From Bacillota bacterium (GTDB lineage Bacteria; Bacillota; Clostridia; Acetivibrionales; JAMNXU01): 64,000 bases of DNA. The notes beneath the pieces were generated by a model that had not been told where the DNA came from, searched no databases, and saw nothing but the letters and a program-made list of their open reading frames with translations. The stretch spans positions 62,001 through 126,000 of the forward strand of contig JAMNXU010000034.1 in assembly GCA_023623175.1 (NCBI GenBank), read 5' to 3'. Below, one piece after another: positions 36,243-45,102 of this stretch. Every line of letters starts with the position of its first letter. The stretch's first letter is position 1. The translations under genes were made by a program, and so were the position numbers.

Positions 36243-37058
36243 TCACACTGCAAGCCGCTGTCTCAGCGATTCATACATCAAAACGGCGGCAGCCACGGAA
36301 GCGTTGAGCGATTCCGCCCTGCCAGGCATGGGTATCGTGAGGATTTCATCGGCGAGAGAGGCGGTCTCTTCAGCAATTCCTGAAGCCTCGTTGCCTATTA
36401 TGAACGCTATATTATTTCCCAGTTCCGCATCATGGCAGTTTGTTGTCCCCCTGGGACTGGTTGCGTATATCCTGACGCCGCGGTTTTTTATTATGCTGAA
36501 GGCTTCTTCTGTATCGGTATAAAAATAAAGCGGCACGCGGAATACAGATCCCATCGTGCTTCGCAGTACCTTTGGGTTATAGGGATCCACGCAGCCGTGG
36601 GAAATGACGACGCCGTTAAATCCCATGGCATCGGCAGTCCTGATAATAGTACCCATGTTGCCGGGATCCTGCAGTCGCTCCAGTATGACAAGGCGGTTGT
36701 CGCCGTGGGGGAGATTCTCCAGCCCCGTTTTTTCCATCTTTACGACGGCAAGTATCCCCTGGGGCGTTTCAGTATCGGAAAGATTTTTGAAAATACGGTC
36801 AGCTACCGTGATTGTGTCCATTTTGCCAATTCTGAGCCTGATTTCATTTATCCTCGCGTCGCGGCCGGCCAGGAACCCTTCGGATACAACAACCTTGAGT
36901 ATATTGGCCCTTTCTTTCAGGGCTTCTTCAAAAAAACGGGCTCCTTCAATAACAAAACAGCCTTTTTCCTCCCTGTGCTTTTTTGATTTAAGAGCTGCAA
37001 TCTCTTTTACAATGGAATTTTGAGAGCTTGTTATAATGTCCCTTTTTGCTTCGCCCAT
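36243..37058 (-). CDS. SpoU/TrmH family RNA 2'-O-methyltransferase (YsgA/RlmB-like)
   Basis: A SAM-dependent knotted methyltransferase, 271 residues. An N-terminal substrate-binding domain (KGCFVIEGARFFEEAL) precedes the three SpoU motifs: NMGTIIRTADAMGF, FIIGNEASGI and IPMPGRAESLNASVAAAVL with the SAM-binding knot. It probably methylates a ribose in 23S rRNA. The position between rplT and pheST matches ysgA in Bacillus. ATG at 37058 with GGAGTGG; a TTG directly before it is in frame. It is separated from rplT by a terminator, so it needs its own promoter or readthrough. Confidence 0.9.
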   Translation of the reverse strand: MGEAKRDIITSSQNSIVKEIAALKSKKHREEKGCFVIEGARFFEEALKERANILKVVVSEGFLAGRDARINEIRLRIGKMDTITVADRIFKNLSDTETPQGILAVVKMEKTGLENLPHGDNRLVILERLQDPGNMGTIIRTADAMGFNGVVISHGCVDPYNPKVLRSTMGSVFRVPLYFYTDTEEAFSIIKNRGVRIYATSPRGTTNCHDAELGNNIAFIIGNEASGIAEETASLADEILTIPMPGRAESLNASVAAAVLMYESLRQRLAV

Positions 37059-37092
37059 CAAACCACTCCAAGCAATCCTGTGAATTGAAAAA

Positions 37093-37112
37093 AAGGGCTT
37101 TTTACAGCCCTT
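37093..37112 (-). terminator. Terminator of the infC-rpmI-rplT operon
   Basis: AAGGGCT and AGCCCTT with a 6-nt loop, followed on the minus strand by TTTTTTT. It lies 27 bp behind the rplT stop. Confidence 0.88.
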
Positions 37113-37138
37113 CCCTTCTGAAACCCATATTTTTTAAC

Positions 37139-37492
37139 TTATTTGGCGGCCTTTACCCTTTCAACCAGCTGGCCGAACGCCTCGGGGTCGTTTACCGCCA
37201 TGTCTGCGAGAACTTTCCTGTTCAAGGTGATACCTGCTTTTTTAAGTCCGCTCATGAACCTGCTATAAGATAAACCGTTCATTCTTGCAGCGGCATTGAT
37301 TCTCGTTATCCACAGCTTTCTGAAATCCCTTTTCCTGGCCTTTCTGTCCCTGTAAGCGTACACGAGGGACTTCATCACAGCCTGGTTTGCGGGTCTGAAC
37401 AGCTTGCTCTTCGCTCCGAAGTAGCCTTTCGCAAGCTTCAGTATCTTTTTATGTCTTGCGCGGGTTCTGTCCGCACCTTTTACTCTGGCCAT
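37139..37492 (-). CDS. rplT: 50S ribosomal protein L20
   Basis: A basic 117-residue protein beginning [19 protein letters not shown] and carrying [14 protein letters not shown], as in all L20. It binds 23S rRNA and is needed early in 50S assembly. In Firmicutes L20 also represses its own operon by binding the infC leader. It lies 14 bp downstream of rpmI and is the last gene before the terminator. Confidence 0.98.
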   Translation of the reverse strand: MARVKGADRTRARHKKILKLAKGYFGAKSKLFRPANQAVMKSLVYAYRDRKARKRDFRKLWITRINAAARMNGLSYSRFMSGLKKAGITLNRKVLADMAVNDPEAFGQLVERVKAAK

Positions 37493-37506
37493 ACTAATCC
37501 TCCTTT

Positions 37507-37704
37507 TTACTTATATGGAATCAGCGCTCTTACTCTTTTTTCGTCAGCCTTGGAAACGTATGCACCAAGCCTGTGGTGCTTCCTGGCTTTTCTGCTCTTA
37601 GAAACGAGCCTGTGGCTTCTGAAGGCATGACCCATTTTTATTTTTCCGCTGGCAGTAACCTTGAACCTTTTCTTCGACGCACTGTGTGTCTTGAGTTTTG
37701 GCAT
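37507..37704 (-). CDS. rpmI: 50S ribosomal protein L35
   Basis: 65 residues, very basic, [20 protein letters not shown] and then [17 protein letters not shown], as expected for L35. A GGAGG element precedes the ATG. It sits between infC and rplT with short gaps, the standard bacterial order. Confidence 0.97.
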   Translation of the reverse strand: MPKLKTHSASKKRFKVTASGKIKMGHAFRSHRLVSKSRKARKHHRLGAYVSKADEKRVRALIPYK

Positions 37705-37720
37705 ATTTAATCTCCTCCTG

Positions 37721-38242
37721 TTATTTGCTGATTGGGTTGATCACCATTGTCATGTTTCTGCCTTCCATCTTGGGCTTCTTTTCCACAACCCCTGCTTCCT
37801 TTATTGTCTCTGCAAATCTTTCGAGAACTTCCTGTCCTCTTTCGGAGTAATTCATCTCCCTGCCCCTGAACCTCACGGAAACTTTGACCTTGTCCCCGTC
37901 TTTCAGAAACTTGATGGCGTTTCTCACCTTCACATTGAAGTCATGTTCGTCAATAGTAGGTTTAAGCCAAACTTCCTTAACATTAATGACCTTCTGGTTC
38001 TTTCTGGCTTCCTTCTCTCTCTTGGCCTGCTCAAACAAATGCTTTCCGTAATCCATGATCTTGCAAACCGGGGGGTTTGCCTGTGGCGCTATTTTCACCA
38101 GGTCAAGGTTTTTGTCGTAAGCCAGTTTCAATGCCTCCTTAACGGGAACGATACCTATCATTGTACCGTCCTCATCAATAAGACGCACTTCCTTGTCCCT
38201 GATTTGCTCGTTGATCATTAACTGATTTCTACTACTGCTTAT
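37721..38242 (-). CDS. infC: Translation initiation factor IF-3, ATA start codon
   Basis: IF-3 binds the 30S subunit, blocks 50S joining and checks the start codon. The 173-residue product has the N-domain (INEQIRDKEVRLIDEDG), a basic linker (AKREKEARKNQKVI) and the C-domain (WLKPTIDEHDFNVK, VRFRGREMNYSERG). No ATG, GTG or TTG stands behind a ribosome binding site at the right place. The perfect GGAGGT at 38256-38251 is followed after 8 nt by ATA, giving MSSSRNQLMINEQIR. Rare AUU/AUA starts are the rule for infC and let IF-3 repress itself. An ATG eight codons further downstream has no site of its own. Confidence 0.93.
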   Translation of the reverse strand: MSSSRNQLMINEQIRDKEVRLIDEDGTMIGIVPVKEALKLAYDKNLDLVKIAPQANPPVCKIMDYGKHLFEQAKREKEARKNQKVINVKEVWLKPTIDEHDFNVKVRNAIKFLKDGDKVKVSVRFRGREMNYSERGQEVLERFAETIKEAGVVEKKPKMEGRNMTMVINPISK

Positions 38243-38436
38243 AACTGAACACCTCCAATAGTATTTGCAGGAGACTTTGGCTTCCCTTGACAGAAGCAAA
38301 ACTCACCCGGATAATAAAAAAGTGGATTGCAAAGTCAATCCACCGGAAAGCATAACTCAAGAATTAAAACTTTCGCTATTAACCTCGGCAAATTTCTTCG
38401 CCGGGTGAGAAGTGGACGACTTCTGCTTTGTTTTGC
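38243..38436 (-). promoter_or_regulatory. L20-type leader/attenuator of the infC operon
   Basis: The roughly 190-nt leader contains a rho-independent terminator (GTGGATTG / CAATCCAC at 38322-38343, then TTTTTTATT) 70 bp upstream of infC. An upstream region (CACTTCTCACCCGGCGAAG, ATTTGCCGAGG) could form an alternative fold. It corresponds in position to the L20 leader of Bacillus, where L20 causes premature termination. The exact L20-binding fold was not worked out. Confidence 0.7.
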
Positions 38437-38442
38437 TCTACT

Positions 38443-38472
38443 ATAATAGCAGATTGCCAATATCTTTGTCAA
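38443..38472 (-). promoter_or_regulatory. Promoter of the infC operon
   Basis: Minus strand TTGACA, 18 bp, TATTAT. Consensus -35 and near-consensus -10, directly in front of the leader. Confidence 0.75.
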
Positions 38473-38487
38473 CAAATATACTGAATT

Positions 38488-39498
38488 TTATTTACTGTAA
38501 TCAATGATGGTCTCCCTGATCCTGCCCCATTCGAGGGCGTCGGCAATGCCTTTCTCTATGGGAAGCTCCGCCTTCCATCCAAGCAGTTTCCACGCCTTGT
38601 CGGCATTGGCGTAAGCTCCGGCCACGTCTCCGGGCCTTGGCGGGGCTTCGCGCTTTTTAATTTTCCCGTAAACTTTTTCAAAGGCATTGACAAGTTCGCG
38701 CACGGTTACCCCGTTGCCCGTGCCCAGGTTGATCACGAGATAGTTGGTGTTTTCTCCGGCGCGTTCAAAAGCTTCATCAAACTGTTCCACGGCCTTGATA
38801 TGGGCCATGGCAAGATCCCACACGTGGATGTAATCCCTGATTCCCGTGCCGTCGCGCGTATCCCAGTTCACGCCCGTAATCACAAATTCAGGGAGCTTGC
38901 CCGTTGCCACATCTACAAGCTTTCCGAGAACATGGGAGGGCTCCTTTACATGAACGCCCGAACGCATCTTGGGATCGGCGCCAATCGGATTGAAATACCT
39001 CAGCGCAATTCCCTTCATTCCATAGGCGTTGCACATGTCCTTCAGCACCATTTCCATCATGTATTTTGTCCGCGCATACGGGCTGCGGGGATTCAGTGGC
39101 GACTCCTCCGTAACCATGAATCCCGGCACATCATCATATATCGATGCCGATGAACTGAAAACAATTTTTTTGCATCCGAGCCTGTTCAAATTGTAAAAAA
39201 GCTCGAGGGACTTGGCGACGTTTTCACGGTAATACTCGTAAGGTTTCTCCACCGATTCCGGAACCACTATCAGCGCGGCACAGTGGATTGTAACCTCTAT
39301 ATCACCGTGTTCCCTGAAAATCTTTTCAAGAAGTTCAGTGTCCGCAATGTCACCCTTGTAAAAAATCCTGTTTCGCGTAAATTCAACCCTTCCGGTCACA
39401 AGGGAGTCAAGTATGACGGGGATATGCCCGTTGTCCTCCAGCGCCGAGCAGATGGTACTTCCAATATATCCGGCGCCGCCCGTAACCAATACCTTCAT
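38488..39498 (-). CDS. galE: UDP-glucose 4-epimerase
   Basis: Interconverts UDP-glucose and UDP-galactose (or their N-acetyl forms) for the Leloir pathway and wall polysaccharides. The 336-residue extended SDR protein has the NAD motif VTGGAGYIGS at residues 5-14, the Ser of SSSASIYD, the catalytic pair YARTK (YxxxK) and RYFNPIGAD. The C-terminal part RPGDVAGAYANADKAWKLLGW is typical for GalE. The ATG has GGAGG. No other galactose gene is adjacent and it seems to be a single gene. Confidence 0.93.
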   Translation of the reverse strand: MKVLVTGGAGYIGSTICSALEDNGHIPVILDSLVTGRVEFTRNRIFYKGDIADTELLEKIFREHGDIEVTIHCAALIVVPESVEKPYEYYRENVAKSLELFYNLNRLGCKKIVFSSSASIYDDVPGFMVTEESPLNPRSPYARTKYMMEMVLKDMCNAYGMKGIALRYFNPIGADPKMRSGVHVKEPSHVLGKLVDVATGKLPEFVITGVNWDTRDGTGIRDYIHVWDLAMAHIKAVEQFDEAFERAGENTNYLVINLGTGNGVTVRELVNAFEKVYGKIKKREAPPRPGDVAGAYANADKAWKLLGWKAELPIEKGIADALEWGRIRETIIDYSK

Positions 39499-39614
39499 GC
39501 TGATTCCTCCACGTTTTCAAAAATTCAACCTTCAAAAAACGATGCAAAAAGTCGCTGGTTATTTCTAGTTATTTAATGAATATCCATTCGCACCCCGAAT
39601 ATTTCCTGATCCCG

Positions 39615-40103
39615 TCACTTCCTTGCATATTTCAGGAAACGAAAAGGTATGCCATTATAAAATTTATTCCCGCCCGAATAAACCAATTCCCAGTTTTCGT
39701 CCTCGTCAAGGTTGGGAAAGAACCTGTCGGCGGTGTAATGCTTCTCTATTTTCGTAATATGAGCCTCGGTGCAATAGGGCAAAAGTTCCCTGTAAACCGA
39801 CTCGCCCCCGATGACGAATACATCATCGGGATTGTATTTCCCGAGCTCGTCAAAAAGCTCTTCGAGTCCGCTGCAGACGGTAAGTCCCGGTGTCCTGAAA
39901 TCCCTGTTCCTGCTCAGCACGATATTTACCCTGTCTTTGAGGGGCTTTTTCCCCGGCAGCGTCTCAAAGGTCGCCCTTCCCATTACGACAACCTTTCCCG
40001 TTGTCATCTCCCTGAAGTATTTCAAATCTTCAGGTATGCGTTCGAGCAGATCGCCCTTATAGCCGATGCCCCAGTCCAGGTCCACCGCGGCAATTGCTTT
40101 CAT
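39615..40103 (-). CDS. folA: Dihydrofolate reductase
   Basis: Reduces dihydrofolate to tetrahydrofolate with NADPH, restoring the cofactor used by ThyA. The 162-residue protein shows MKAIAAVDLDWGIGYKGDLL (substrate loop, where WGIG is standard), the acidic residue in IPEDLKYFREMT, VMGRATFETLP and FVIGGESVYREL. The frame is open to a TTG at 40124 inside the ribosome binding site; the ATG at 40103 behind GAGGATAAT is the better start. It lies 101 bp downstream of thyA on the same strand. Confidence 0.95.
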   Translation of the reverse strand: MKAIAAVDLDWGIGYKGDLLERIPEDLKYFREMTTGKVVVMGRATFETLPGKKPLKDRVNIVLSRNRDFRTPGLTVCSGLEELFDELGKYNPDDVFVIGGESVYRELLPYCTEAHITKIEKHYTADRFFPNLDEDENWELVYSGGNKFYNGIPFRFLKYARK

Positions 40104-40204
40104 ATTATCCTCATTATCCTCCAAAAAGCTGTTGTGCCTGCCTTACAATATATACCTCATTTTAATCCTGTTGTCAATTTCTGAAAATTCATTGAACCGC
40201 CGGA

Positions 40205-41035
40205 CTATATGGCAACGGGAATGTTCCTTATCTGTTCATGCGCCCGGTAGCCTTCCAGGACAAAATCCTCAACCCTGAAATCGTAGAAGTTCTTTACCTC
40301 AGGGTTAATAACCAGCCGCGGAGCGGGATAGGGCTCCCTTTTCAGAAGTTCTTTTACCATGTCTATATGCCTGTCATAAATATGGGCGTCAGCAATAACA
40401 TGGATCAGTTCTCCCGCCTTAAGGCCGCTTACCTGCGCAAACATGTGCACCAGGACCGCATACTGTACCACGTTCCAGTTGTTGGCCACGAGCACATCCT
40501 GGGAACGCTGGTTTAGTATGGCATTAAGCCTCCCCCTTGTAACGTTCAGCGTTAAACTGTAGGCGCAGGGGTACAGGTTCATCGCGTGCAGGTCGCTGTG
40601 GTTGTACATGTTCGCTATTATTCTCCTGCTGTACGGGTTGTTTTTCAAATCGTACAGGATCCTGTCGACCTGGTCGAATTCCCCTTCGGGATACTTGTGC
40701 TTGATTCTGAGCTGGTACCCGTAGGCTTTCCCGATTGAGCCGTTCTCATCGGCCCAGCTGTTCCAGATGGAACTGTTCAGGTCCTTTATATTGTTGGATT
40801 TCCTCTGCCATATCCACAGGATCTCGTCAACTGCGGCACGGAAATTGGTCGGGCGCAGCGTAAGAATCGGAAATTCTTCCGAAAGATCGTACCGGTTTAT
40901 AACTCCGAATTTCTTGATTGTATGGGCCGGTGTCCCGTCAGCCCATCTTGCCCTTACGATCTCGCCATGGGTAAATTCCCCGTTTTCAAGTATATCCGCG
41001 CACATTTCCTTAAAAATCAAATCCGCCTTGCTCAT
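40205..41035 (-). CDS. thyA: Thymidylate synthase
   Basis: Makes dTMP from dUMP with methylene-tetrahydrofolate. The 276-residue product has RPTNFRAAVDEILWIW, the catalytic Cys in NLYPCAYSLTLNV, the phosphate-binding NQRSQDVLVANNWNVVQYAVL and the closing HIYDRHID. The motif around Cys is PCAYS rather than the widespread PCH. GxPFN of typical ThyA reads NNWNV here, so it is a divergent but complete form. Next to folA, as in many bacteria. Confidence 0.93.
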   Translation of the reverse strand: MSKADLIFKEMCADILENGEFTHGEIVRARWADGTPAHTIKKFGVINRYDLSEEFPILTLRPTNFRAAVDEILWIWQRKSNNIKDLNSSIWNSWADENGSIGKAYGYQLRIKHKYPEGEFDQVDRILYDLKNNPYSRRIIANMYNHSDLHAMNLYPCAYSLTLNVTRGRLNAILNQRSQDVLVANNWNVVQYAVLVHMFAQVSGLKAGELIHVIADAHIYDRHIDMVKELLKREPYPAPRLVINPEVKNFYDFRVEDFVLEGYRAHEQIRNIPVAI

Positions 41036-41215
41036 ACGCTACACCGTCATTTTAATTTTATTTTCAGGTGTTATCACCGTTTCAGCACGTATAAATATCA
41101 GGTCAGGCACATTTTTAAAAAGCATTTTTATATTCTGCCGTTAGCATTATTTAGAATTTTACCATAAACACAAAAATATAAAAACAGCAAAATAAAATAT
41201 AAACGTTACAAAAAA

Positions 41216-41270
41216 ATATATACATTTAGAATAAACACTACAATATATACATTTCAGAATAAACACTAAA
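41216..41270. repeat. Two tandem 27/28-bp AT-rich repeats
   Basis: ATATATACATTT, then (C)AGAATAAACACTA, occurs twice head-to-tail with one insertion and one substitution. It lies in the 321-bp gap between thyA and thrS, which otherwise holds only AT-rich DNA and the hairpin at 41329-41351. Confidence 0.8.
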
Positions 41271-41328
41271 GGAATATGCCCTGGAAAAAGTGAAAAACGG
41301 GAAAAGCAAAAGATATGCATAAATTGAA

Positions 41329-41351
41329 GGGACGGTTCCGGGAACCGTCCC
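41329..41351 (-). terminator. Perfect GGGACGGTTCC palindrome, probable thrS terminator
   Basis: GGGACGGTTCC and GGAACCGTCCC are exact complements around a single base, directly 5 bp behind the thrS stop. The arm is identical to the core of the GGGACA...TGTCCC repeat family, so this may be a decayed repeat acting as terminator. The tail on the minus strand (TTCAATTTATGC) is only moderately T-rich. Confidence 0.65.
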
Positions 41352-41356
41352 CCTGA

Positions 41357-43306
41357 TTATTTCGCCTTTGTTTCGATCTCGTAGACAATCTTTTTTATGA
41401 AGTCCTCCAGCGGCATTGCTCCAAGGTCCCCTTCCTTCCTGGACCTTACTGCAACCTGGCTGTTCTCGGCTTCCTTGTCCCCTACAACAAGCATGTAGGG
41501 TATTTTCTCCATTTGGGCTTCGCGGATCTTGTACCCTATTTTTTCATTTCTTTCGTCAACTTCTGCCCTTATGCCCTTTTCACGCAGAGCCGCAAGAACT
41601 TTTCTCGCGTATTCATGGTGCTTGTCAATAATCGGCAGCACCCTCACCTGCACGGGTGAAAGCCACGTAGGCAGCGCGCCGGCGTATTTCTCGATGAGCA
41701 GCGCGAGCGTTCTCTCGTAACAGCCGATGGAAGTCCTGTGAATGACGTAGGGATGCTTTCTCTGCCCGTCCCTGTCGATGTATTCCATTCCGAATTTTTC
41801 AGCAAGCAGGAAGTCAATCTGGATCGTAATCAGCGTATCTTCCTTGCCGTGGACATTCTTTATCTGGATATCAAGCTTCGGGCCGTAGAAGGCAGCCTCT
41901 CCTTCCGCCTCGGTATACGGAATTCCCAGCTTGTCAAGAATCTCGCGCATGCGGCCCTGGACTTCCTCCCATTGCTCCTCGGTGCCTATATACTTTTCCT
42001 TGTTTGCCGGATCCCACTTGGAAAAACGGTAGGTCACGTCGGTATCCAGGCCCACAGTCTTCAGCATGTAGTTTGCCAGGTCCACGCACCCGGCAAATTC
42101 CTGCTCCAGCTGCTCCGGCATGCAGGCAATGTGTCCTTCGGATATGGTAAACTGCCTTACCCTTATAAGCCCGTGCATTTCTCCCGAGGCTTCGTTGCGG
42201 AAAAGCGTCGAAGTCTCATTGAACCTCATGGGAAGCTCGCGATAGCTTCTCAGTTTTGACAGGTAAACCTGGAACTGGAAAGGACAGGTCATGGGCCTTA
42301 AGGCAAAAATCTCGGCATTTTCATTTTCGAAATCCTCGGGATCGCCGATTATGAACATGCCGTCGCGGTAATGATCCCAGTGGCCTGATATTTTATACAG
42401 CTCGCGCTTTGCCATGAGCGGAGTCTTTGTGAGCATGTAGCCTCGGCGCTCTTCCTCGTCCTCGACGAATCTCTGCAGTATCTGTATGACTTTCGCTCCC
42501 TTGGGCATCAGGATCGGAAGCCCCTGCCCTATATAATCGACGGTGGTGAAATAGCCGAGCTCGCGTCCAAGCTTGTTGTGGTCCCTCTTTTTAGCCTCTT
42601 CAAGCCTGGTGATATATTCATCAAGCTCGCTCTTTTTGGGGAACGAAGTTCCGTAGATTCTCTGCAGCATCTTGTTCTTTTCATTGCCTCTCCAGTAGGC
42701 TCCTGCCACCTGCAGCAGCTTGAACGCCTTGATCTTGCCCGTGGAGGGAATGTGCGGTCCAGCGCAGAGGTCCACAAAATCGCCCTGCCTGTAGAAAGAA
42801 ATTTCCTCTCCCTCGGGCAGTTCCCTAATCAACTCAACCTTGTACGGCTCGTTCCTTTCCTCCATGAACCTGATGGCTTCTTCCCTGGGCAGAACAAACC
42901 TCTCGAGCGGAAGGTCTTCCTTGATAATCTTCTCCATTTCCTTCTCAATGGCAGCCAGGTCTTCGGGAGAAAAAGGTTTCTCCACGTCAAAGTCGTAATA
43001 GAACCCGTTTTCTATGGCAGGGCCAATGGCAAGCTTCGCATCGGGATACAGCCTTTTTACGGCATGGGCAAGCACGTGGGACGTGGTGTGCCTGTAAGCA
43101 TTTCTGCCTCCCTCCGAATCAAAGGTCAGTATATTGAGGTTGCAGTCCTTTTCCAGTTTGTAACCGAGGTCCCTGACTTCGCCGTCCACTTCGGCGGCCA
43201 GCGCCGCCCTTGCCAGTCCCGCGCTGATTCTTTCCGCTACTTCCCCTGCAGTGATTCCGTTATCAAATTCCATTACCGATCCATCTTTCAAAGTTACTTT
43301 AATCAT
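41357..43306 (-). CDS. thrS: Threonyl-tRNA synthetase
   Basis: Charges tRNA-Thr. The 649-residue product has the TGS domain (1-60), the editing domain with the zinc-like HTTSHVLAHAVKRL and FVDLCAGPHIPSTG, the class II core (motif 2 FNETSTLFRNEASGEMHGLIR in parts, zinc ligands in RPMTCPF, motif 3 IGCYERTLALLIE) and the C-terminal anticodon-binding domain (VRVLPIIDKHHEYARK). ATG at 43306 behind GGGAGG; the frame is open 33 codons further, through the leader. Preceded by a threonine T-box and ended by the palindrome at 41329-41351. Confidence 0.97.
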   Translation of the reverse strand: MIKVTLKDGSVMEFDNGITAGEVAERISAGLARAALAAEVDGEVRDLGYKLEKDCNLNILTFDSEGGRNAYRHTTSHVLAHAVKRLYPDAKLAIGPAIENGFYYDFDVEKPFSPEDLAAIEKEMEKIIKEDLPLERFVLPREEAIRFMEERNEPYKVELIRELPEGEEISFYRQGDFVDLCAGPHIPSTGKIKAFKLLQVAGAYWRGNEKNKMLQRIYGTSFPKKSELDEYITRLEEAKKRDHNKLGRELGYFTTVDYIGQGLPILMPKGAKVIQILQRFVEDEEERRGYMLTKTPLMAKRELYKISGHWDHYRDGMFIIGDPEDFENENAEIFALRPMTCPFQFQVYLSKLRSYRELPMRFNETSTLFRNEASGEMHGLIRVRQFTISEGHIACMPEQLEQEFAGCVDLANYMLKTVGLDTDVTYRFSKWDPANKEKYIGTEEQWEEVQGRMREILDKLGIPYTEAEGEAAFYGPKLDIQIKNVHGKEDTLITIQIDFLLAEKFGMEYIDRDGQRKHPYVIHRTSIGCYERTLALLIEKYAGALPTWLSPVQVRVLPIIDKHHEYARKVLAALREKGIRAEVDERNEKIGYKIREAQMEKIPYMLVVGDKEAENSQVAVRSRKEGDLGAMPLEDFIKKIVYEIETKAK

Positions 43307-43411
43307 ACCAATCCTCCCGTCGTTAACTTTATTGTAGTTCACATCGTATTTTAAATTTCTTTTTTTGCATATTAGACAAAATTTCTTTTTCGAAACGGTA
43401 AACAATTAAAA

Positions 43412-43622
43412 AGCTCTCATCCCTGCGCAAGGGACGAGAGCCTGCTCCCGTGGTTCCACCCTAATTTTTTACTCATTGGATTATAACGTAATCACCGTCC
43501 CGGCTCAGAGGTGGTCTTCAGTTGCCGTTTCCTGCAGTACTTCCAGCCAAGGTACCGCTCTCTGTGAGGAAGTGCTGACAACCTACTCGTCTCATCATTG
43601 CCGAGTAAGAAAATCAATTTTT
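43412..43622 (-). promoter_or_regulatory. T-box leader (threonine) controlling thrS
   Basis: Minus strand: Stem I with GACGAGTAGG and AGAGAG, then specifier loop CTGAAG-ACC. ACC (complement of 43513-43515) is a Thr codon at the same place relative to GAAG as TTC in the pheST leader. The T-box AGGGTGGAACCACGGGAG is at 43445-43462. The terminator GCTCTCGTCCCT...AGGGATGAGAGC is at 43412-43441, with TTTTT behind it. Confidence 0.93.
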
Positions 43623-43628
43623 CAATCA

Positions 43629-43657
43629 ATTATATGCATTTGGCACTCCTTTGTCAA
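43629..43657 (-). promoter_or_regulatory. Consensus promoter of the thrS T-box transcript
   Basis: Minus strand TTGACA, 17 bp, TATAAT: a perfect sigma-A promoter just ahead of the T-box leader. It starts four bases behind the stop of the beta-helix gene. Confidence 0.88.
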
Positions 43658-43661
43658 GTCG

Positions 43662-44987
43662 TTATTTGGTAAACTGCCATGCTCCGAGGTCAATTTTGCC
43701 CGCCGGTCTCTTTTTGCCGAACAGGTCATCCGTAACTTCCCCGAGGTTTTCTCCCTGTCCGACTTCTTTTTGGGCAGCCTCGGTCAGCCTGAGGTCACCG
43801 TTGACAGCGTCGGTGAACCATTCAATCGGGGCTTTTACAATATTACTGCTTACCGTGACCTCACCCGTTGCCTCGATTTTTTCAACAATCTCCCCGGCTA
43901 CAATATTGTTCTTAATCGTAAGTCCTTCTGACCTTTTTCCGTATTGTATAGCCCTGTCAACGCCGGTTTCGCTGACAACGGTATTGTTGTATATCTTGAC
44001 TTCGGGAGCATCAAAGGCTTCGATGCCAACCTTGATGTCAGGAGCGTAAATGAAGTTGTTGCGGACTATTCCGCCCTTATGATGGTACCTTTCCTCCTCG
44101 GAATACTGGTCATAATTGGTTGCCCCGCCGGGATTGCCGACGCCTATGCCCTTGTCGCAGCCTATGATTACATTTCTCTCGATAATCGTTCCGCTGCTGT
44201 GGTTCCAGACAAATATCGCAGCGTCAGCTCCGCCCTTGGCGCCGTGAATATTCTTGAACACATTGTCCCTTATGATCCAGTTCTTGATCTTGTGGCAGTC
44301 AATTCCCCCGGTGTAGTCTCCTCCCTTGGAGTCGTCTCTTCCCACGGGGATGTCGTAAGTCTGCTCAAAATAGCAGTACTCTATAATGCCGTTCTCCGGC
44401 GCAGGTCTGTCAATAGGACCGCCGTTGCATTTGAAGTTCTGCCGCCCGTTGTTGATGAACGCGACATTAAATACATGCAGTCCGTGGGGCGTCGGATCCT
44501 GCCATCCCTGTACCGCTATGGCATGGATATTGAACTCGGTGAGCGTCATGTTTGCGATTGTTACATTTACTCCGCCCCCGGCTATATTGATTCCCTGCGT
44601 GGGACCGAAGTTTTCTTCAAAGAATCCCAGGCCTCTCAGCACTACCTTGCTCCTGTCATAGGATTCACCCATCAGGGTGATGCCTTCCTTGTTCATGGTT
44701 AAACTTTCGCCTATAACATAGGTGCCCTCTTTGAGAATAATTGTTGTGTAGGGCTCGGCTTCTTCCAGGGCCGTGTACAGGTCGTTGACATTATCCACGT
44801 AAACAACCTTTCCCTTGGGCTCCGGAAGTTTTGGTACCTCCTTGCCAAGCCATTCCAGCTCCGGCGCAAGCATATATCCTGATCCTTCTGCGCCGCTTTC
44901 CCTGTTTACGAAAAAGTAGGTTCCCAATCCGATCCCTCCGATTGCAATAATCACAATTGCCAAAATAAGAATTCTCCTGAGTCTCAC
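43662..44987 (-). CDS. Exported right-handed parallel beta-helix protein (pectate lyase-like fold)
   Basis: A 441-residue protein with an N-terminal signal anchor (RLRRILILAIVIIAIGGIGLG) followed by repeated beta-helix coils: VNVTIANMTLTEFNIHAIAV, KIKNWIIRDNVFKNI, TIIERNVIIGCDKGIGV, IVRNNFIYAPDIKVGIEA and VKIYNNTVVSETG. The fold is shared by pectate and alginate lyases and by many glycan-binding proteins. No lyase active site can be named. The start is a GTG at 44987 behind GGAGGGGG; the frame continues much further upstream without a site. It lies last in the carbohydrate group, so an extracellular polysaccharide is the probable target. Confidence 0.75.
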   Translation of the reverse strand: MRLRRILILAIVIIAIGGIGLGTYFFVNRESGAEGSGYMLAPELEWLGKEVPKLPEPKGKVVYVDNVNDLYTALEEAEPYTTIILKEGTYVIGESLTMNKEGITLMGESYDRSKVVLRGLGFFEENFGPTQGINIAGGGVNVTIANMTLTEFNIHAIAVQGWQDPTPHGLHVFNVAFINNGRQNFKCNGGPIDRPAPENGIIEYCYFEQTYDIPVGRDDSKGGDYTGGIDCHKIKNWIIRDNVFKNIHGAKGGADAAIFVWNHSSGTIIERNVIIGCDKGIGVGNPGGATNYDQYSEEERYHHKGGIVRNNFIYAPDIKVGIEAFDAPEVKIYNNTVVSETGVDRAIQYGKRSEGLTIKNNIVAGEIVEKIEATGEVTVSSNIVKAPIEWFTDAVNGDLRLTEAAQKEVGQGENLGEVTDDLFGKKRPAGKIDLGAWQFTK

Positions 44988-45102
44988 GATACCCCCTCCT
45001 AACAAATAATGGGCTAAACCCTGATTAACCTGAAAAGGCGGTGTAACACCGGGATTTAATATGATTATACTATACTTTTCCATTTCCACGACAGGCAAAA
45101 AA

